A DNA stretch of 7,366 nucleotides from Tatlockia sp. (GTDB taxonomy: Bacteria > Cyanobacteriota > Cyanobacteriia > Cyanobacteriales > Chroococcidiopsidaceae): assembly GCA_013698215.1 (NCBI GenBank), contig JACCVJ010000239.1, forward strand, positions 1 through 7,366, written 5' to 3'. The notes below the pieces were generated by a model. That model saw nothing but the letters and a program-made list of their open reading frames with translations. It was not told where the DNA came from and searched no databases. The translations under genes and the position numbers were made by a program. Positions 6,104-7,366 of this stretch are shown in pieces (the stretch's first letter is position 1; every line of letters begins with the position of its first letter).

Positions 6104-6132
6104 GTAGAGAAGTAGCACTGCTACGGCTCTAC
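6104..6132. repeat. 29-bp palindrome between moeA and the kinase gene
   Basis: GTAGAG (6104-6109) pairs with CTCTAC (6127-6132), and GTAGC (6112-6116) pairs with GCTAC (6120-6124) around an ACT loop; two A/G mismatches separate the stems. An alternative fold pairs AGCCGTAG (6100-6107) with CTACGGCT (6121-6128) over 8 bases. From memory, the form GTAGAGACGTAGC-loop-GCTACGTCTCTAC is a dispersed palindrome in many cyanobacterial genomes, and this looks like a degenerate copy. It begins 4 bases after the moeA stop and contains the kinase stop codon. No U-run follows on either strand, so it is not a classical terminator, but it may stabilise both 3' ends. Confidence 0.6.
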
Positions 6133-7366
6133 AAAACCGAACGTTTACCATTAGGTCGTATAGTCATCCAATTAGTTTTCGCCATTGCCAACTGCTCCTC
6201 AGAAACCTTAGCATTGGTTAGGTTTGCGCCGCTTAAATTAGCTCCGCGCAAGTTGGCATGATTGAGATAAGCATCACTCAAATCTGCTCCCCGTAAATCT
6301 GCGCCCTCCAAGTCAGCATGGCTCAAATAAGCTTTGCTGAGGTTTGCTTCTTTCAAAGATGCTTGATTGAGACTTGCTTGCCCTAAATCGCTATTAAATA
6401 AAATTGCTTTGTGTAAATTAGTTTTATGCAGCTTGCAACCATGAAAATTTACTTCGGTTAAATCTGCCCTTTCTAAGTCCAGCATACTCAGGTTTTGCAT
6501 GGCAAAGTCACGTTTGCCGTTGATATAATCACTCAGTAAAGTATGGCTATTTATCCTGGCAACGGGTGGATTTTTGGTAGGAGGAATACTTGAATTGGTT
6601 GTTTTTGATTTCCAAGTTTTTGATTTCAATTCTTGAGCAACATCTACACTAGACTTGGGATTAGATTCTATAGATTTGACCCGTCTTTCGCGGATTGATG
6701 TTGCCATCTGTACAATTGATGGATTGTAACCTTTTTCAGGATGAGAACGATCTGTAAACCCTGAGCGATCGCTATTTGGGAGCGACTTGCGGTTACTAGC
6801 CATGCTACTAGCTAAACTGTCTTCGTAGGGTTCAAGCTCAATCGCGTTTAATACTTCAGTCGCAGATTGATAACGATGACGAACTGAAGCCTCTAGCATT
6901 TTTTTGAGAACTTGAGCCAAGGAATCGCTAACGCGAACTTTTTGCTCCCATAACATTTCTCCTGTAGAAGGATGGTAATCAAAATCTTTAGGCGATTTAG
7001 CTGTAAGTAAGTAGATGCAAGTCACACCTACGGCATAAATATCACTAGCATAAACTGGACGTAAAGCAATTTGTTCGGGGGGCGCAAAGCCAGCCGTTCC
7101 AACGGCATAGGAAGTAACAGTAGTGTGCAATGATTGACTATTAATTGTATTATTTACCTCATTTTTGACAGCACCAAAGTCAATCATCACGAGTTTGCAG
7201 TCTTCCACACGCCGAATTAAGTTAGCGGGCTTGATATCTCGATGAATCACCCGTTGATCGTGGATGTACTGCACTATAGGTAAAATTTCGCTTAAAAATT
7301 GCTTGACTCCAGCTTCACTAAAAGCGCCAAAGCGTTTGACTTCTTGTTGCAAGGTCGGCCCATTGA
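6129..7366 (-). CDS. Serine/threonine protein kinase with C-terminal pentapeptide repeats (N-terminus cut off)
   Basis: The gene runs off the right edge, so the glycine-rich loop and the ATP-binding lysine are outside the window. The frame stays open past the TTG at 7350-7352 to the edge, adding N-G-P-T before it, so that TTG is not the true start. Counting from it as residue 1: catalytic loop HRDIKPANL (37-45; D39, K41, N44), DFG (58-60), activation-segment end GFAPPEQ (88-94), helix-F aspartate D104 in SDIYAVG, and the closing RHRYQSA (158-164). An active Hanks-type kinase is expected. A polar serine- and lysine-rich linker (about 175-270) follows, then LLSDYINGKRDF and 20 pentapeptide repeats (281-380) with a cap segment (VSEEQLAMAKTNW). 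Kinases with pentapeptide tails, such as SpkB of Synechocystis, are known in cyanobacteria; orthology is not claimed. No transmembrane segment is visible. It converges on moeA, and its TAG lies inside the palindrome. Confidence 0.95.
   Translation of the reverse strand, partial: NGPTLQQEVKRFGAFSEAGVKQFLSEILPIVQYIHDQRVIHRDIKPANLIRRVEDCKLVMIDFGAVKNEVNNTINSQSLHTTVTSYAVGTAGFAPPEQIALRPVYASDIYAVGVTCIYLLTAKSPKDFDYHPSTGEMLWEQKVRVSDSLAQVLKKMLEASVRHRYQSATEVLNAIELEPYEDSLASSMASNRKSLPNSDRSGFTDRSHPEKGYNPSIVQMATSIRERRVKSIESNPKSSVDVAQELKSKTWKSKTTNSSIPPTKNPPVARINSHTLLSDYINGKRDFAMQNLSMLDLERADLTEVNFHGCKLHKTNLHKAILFNSDLGQASLNQASLKEANLSKAYLSHADLEGADLRGADLSDAYLNHANLRGANLSGANLTNAKVSEEQLAMAKTNWMTIRPNGKRSVL
6213..6512 (-). 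repeat. 20 tandem pentapeptide repeats within the kinase
   Basis: Residues 281-380 of the visible protein keep a strict five-residue register with a large hydrophobic centre (18 Leu, 2 Phe) at positions 283, 288 and so on to 378, following A(D/N)LXX. The first repeats are irregular (RDFAM, QNLSM, LDLER) and the last are near-consensus (ADLRG, ADLSD, ANLRG, ANLSG). Such arrays fold as a right-handed quadrilateral beta helix with four repeats per turn, so about five complete coils. At DNA level this shows as a 15-base periodicity. The likely role is a rigid protein-binding rod; the partner is unknown. Confidence 0.93.

Noticed and set aside
6213..6512. 15-base periodic DNA that could suggest a repeat array or CRISPR
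   Set aside because: The periodicity is fully explained by codons of pentapeptide repeats; there are no conserved repeats separated by unique spacers.
7350..7352. TTG as the start of the kinase gene
   Set aside because: It lies inside the kinase domain and the frame stays open to the window edge, so the gene continues outside.

Overview
The window reads as ordinary chromosomal DNA of a cyanobacterium. Three things point there. The HIP1 octamer GCGATCGC occurs 11 times by my count in 7.4 kb. The ribosomal protein order rpmG-rpsR is the one that plastids also keep. The kinase with C-terminal pentapeptide repeats is a domain combination common in cyanobacteria. Species cannot be fixed from the sequence alone.

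Layout, left to right. Positions 1-82 hold no callable gene. An M20-family metal-dependent amidohydrolase (83-1267, +) is followed by a 276-base gap. That gap contains a candidate sigma70-type promoter and two overlapping, mutually exclusive hairpins in front of a short gene for an unrecognised two-membrane-segment protein (1544-2122, +). This gene runs head-on into a minus-strand RNB-family exoribonuclease (2119-4158), and the two stop codons share one TTAA tetramer. The exoribonuclease is the last gene of a minus-strand unit rpmG (4456-4650), rpsR (4237-4452), RNase (2119-4158), with a good promoter candidate just upstream of rpmG.

A 205-base divergent spacer separates rpmG from moeA (4856-6100, +), the molybdenum insertion enzyme of molybdenum cofactor synthesis. 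moeA converges on a serine/threonine protein kinase gene (6129-7366, -) that is cut by the right edge. The kinase ends in 20 uninterrupted pentapeptide repeats. The 28 bases between the moeA and kinase stop codons consist almost wholly of a palindrome that looks like a degenerate copy of a dispersed cyanobacterial repeat.

Functionally, rpmG, rpsR and the RNase form one translation and RNA-turnover unit. The other genes (amidohydrolase, membrane protein, moeA, kinase) look like independent neighbours. I see no phage, insertion sequence, CRISPR array, tRNA or rRNA, and no clear novel defence or biosynthetic system. The points most worth a second look are the structured leader of the membrane-protein gene, the palindrome at the moeA/kinase junction, and the two uncharacterised protein parts: the 192-residue membrane protein and the kinase-pentapeptide fusion.
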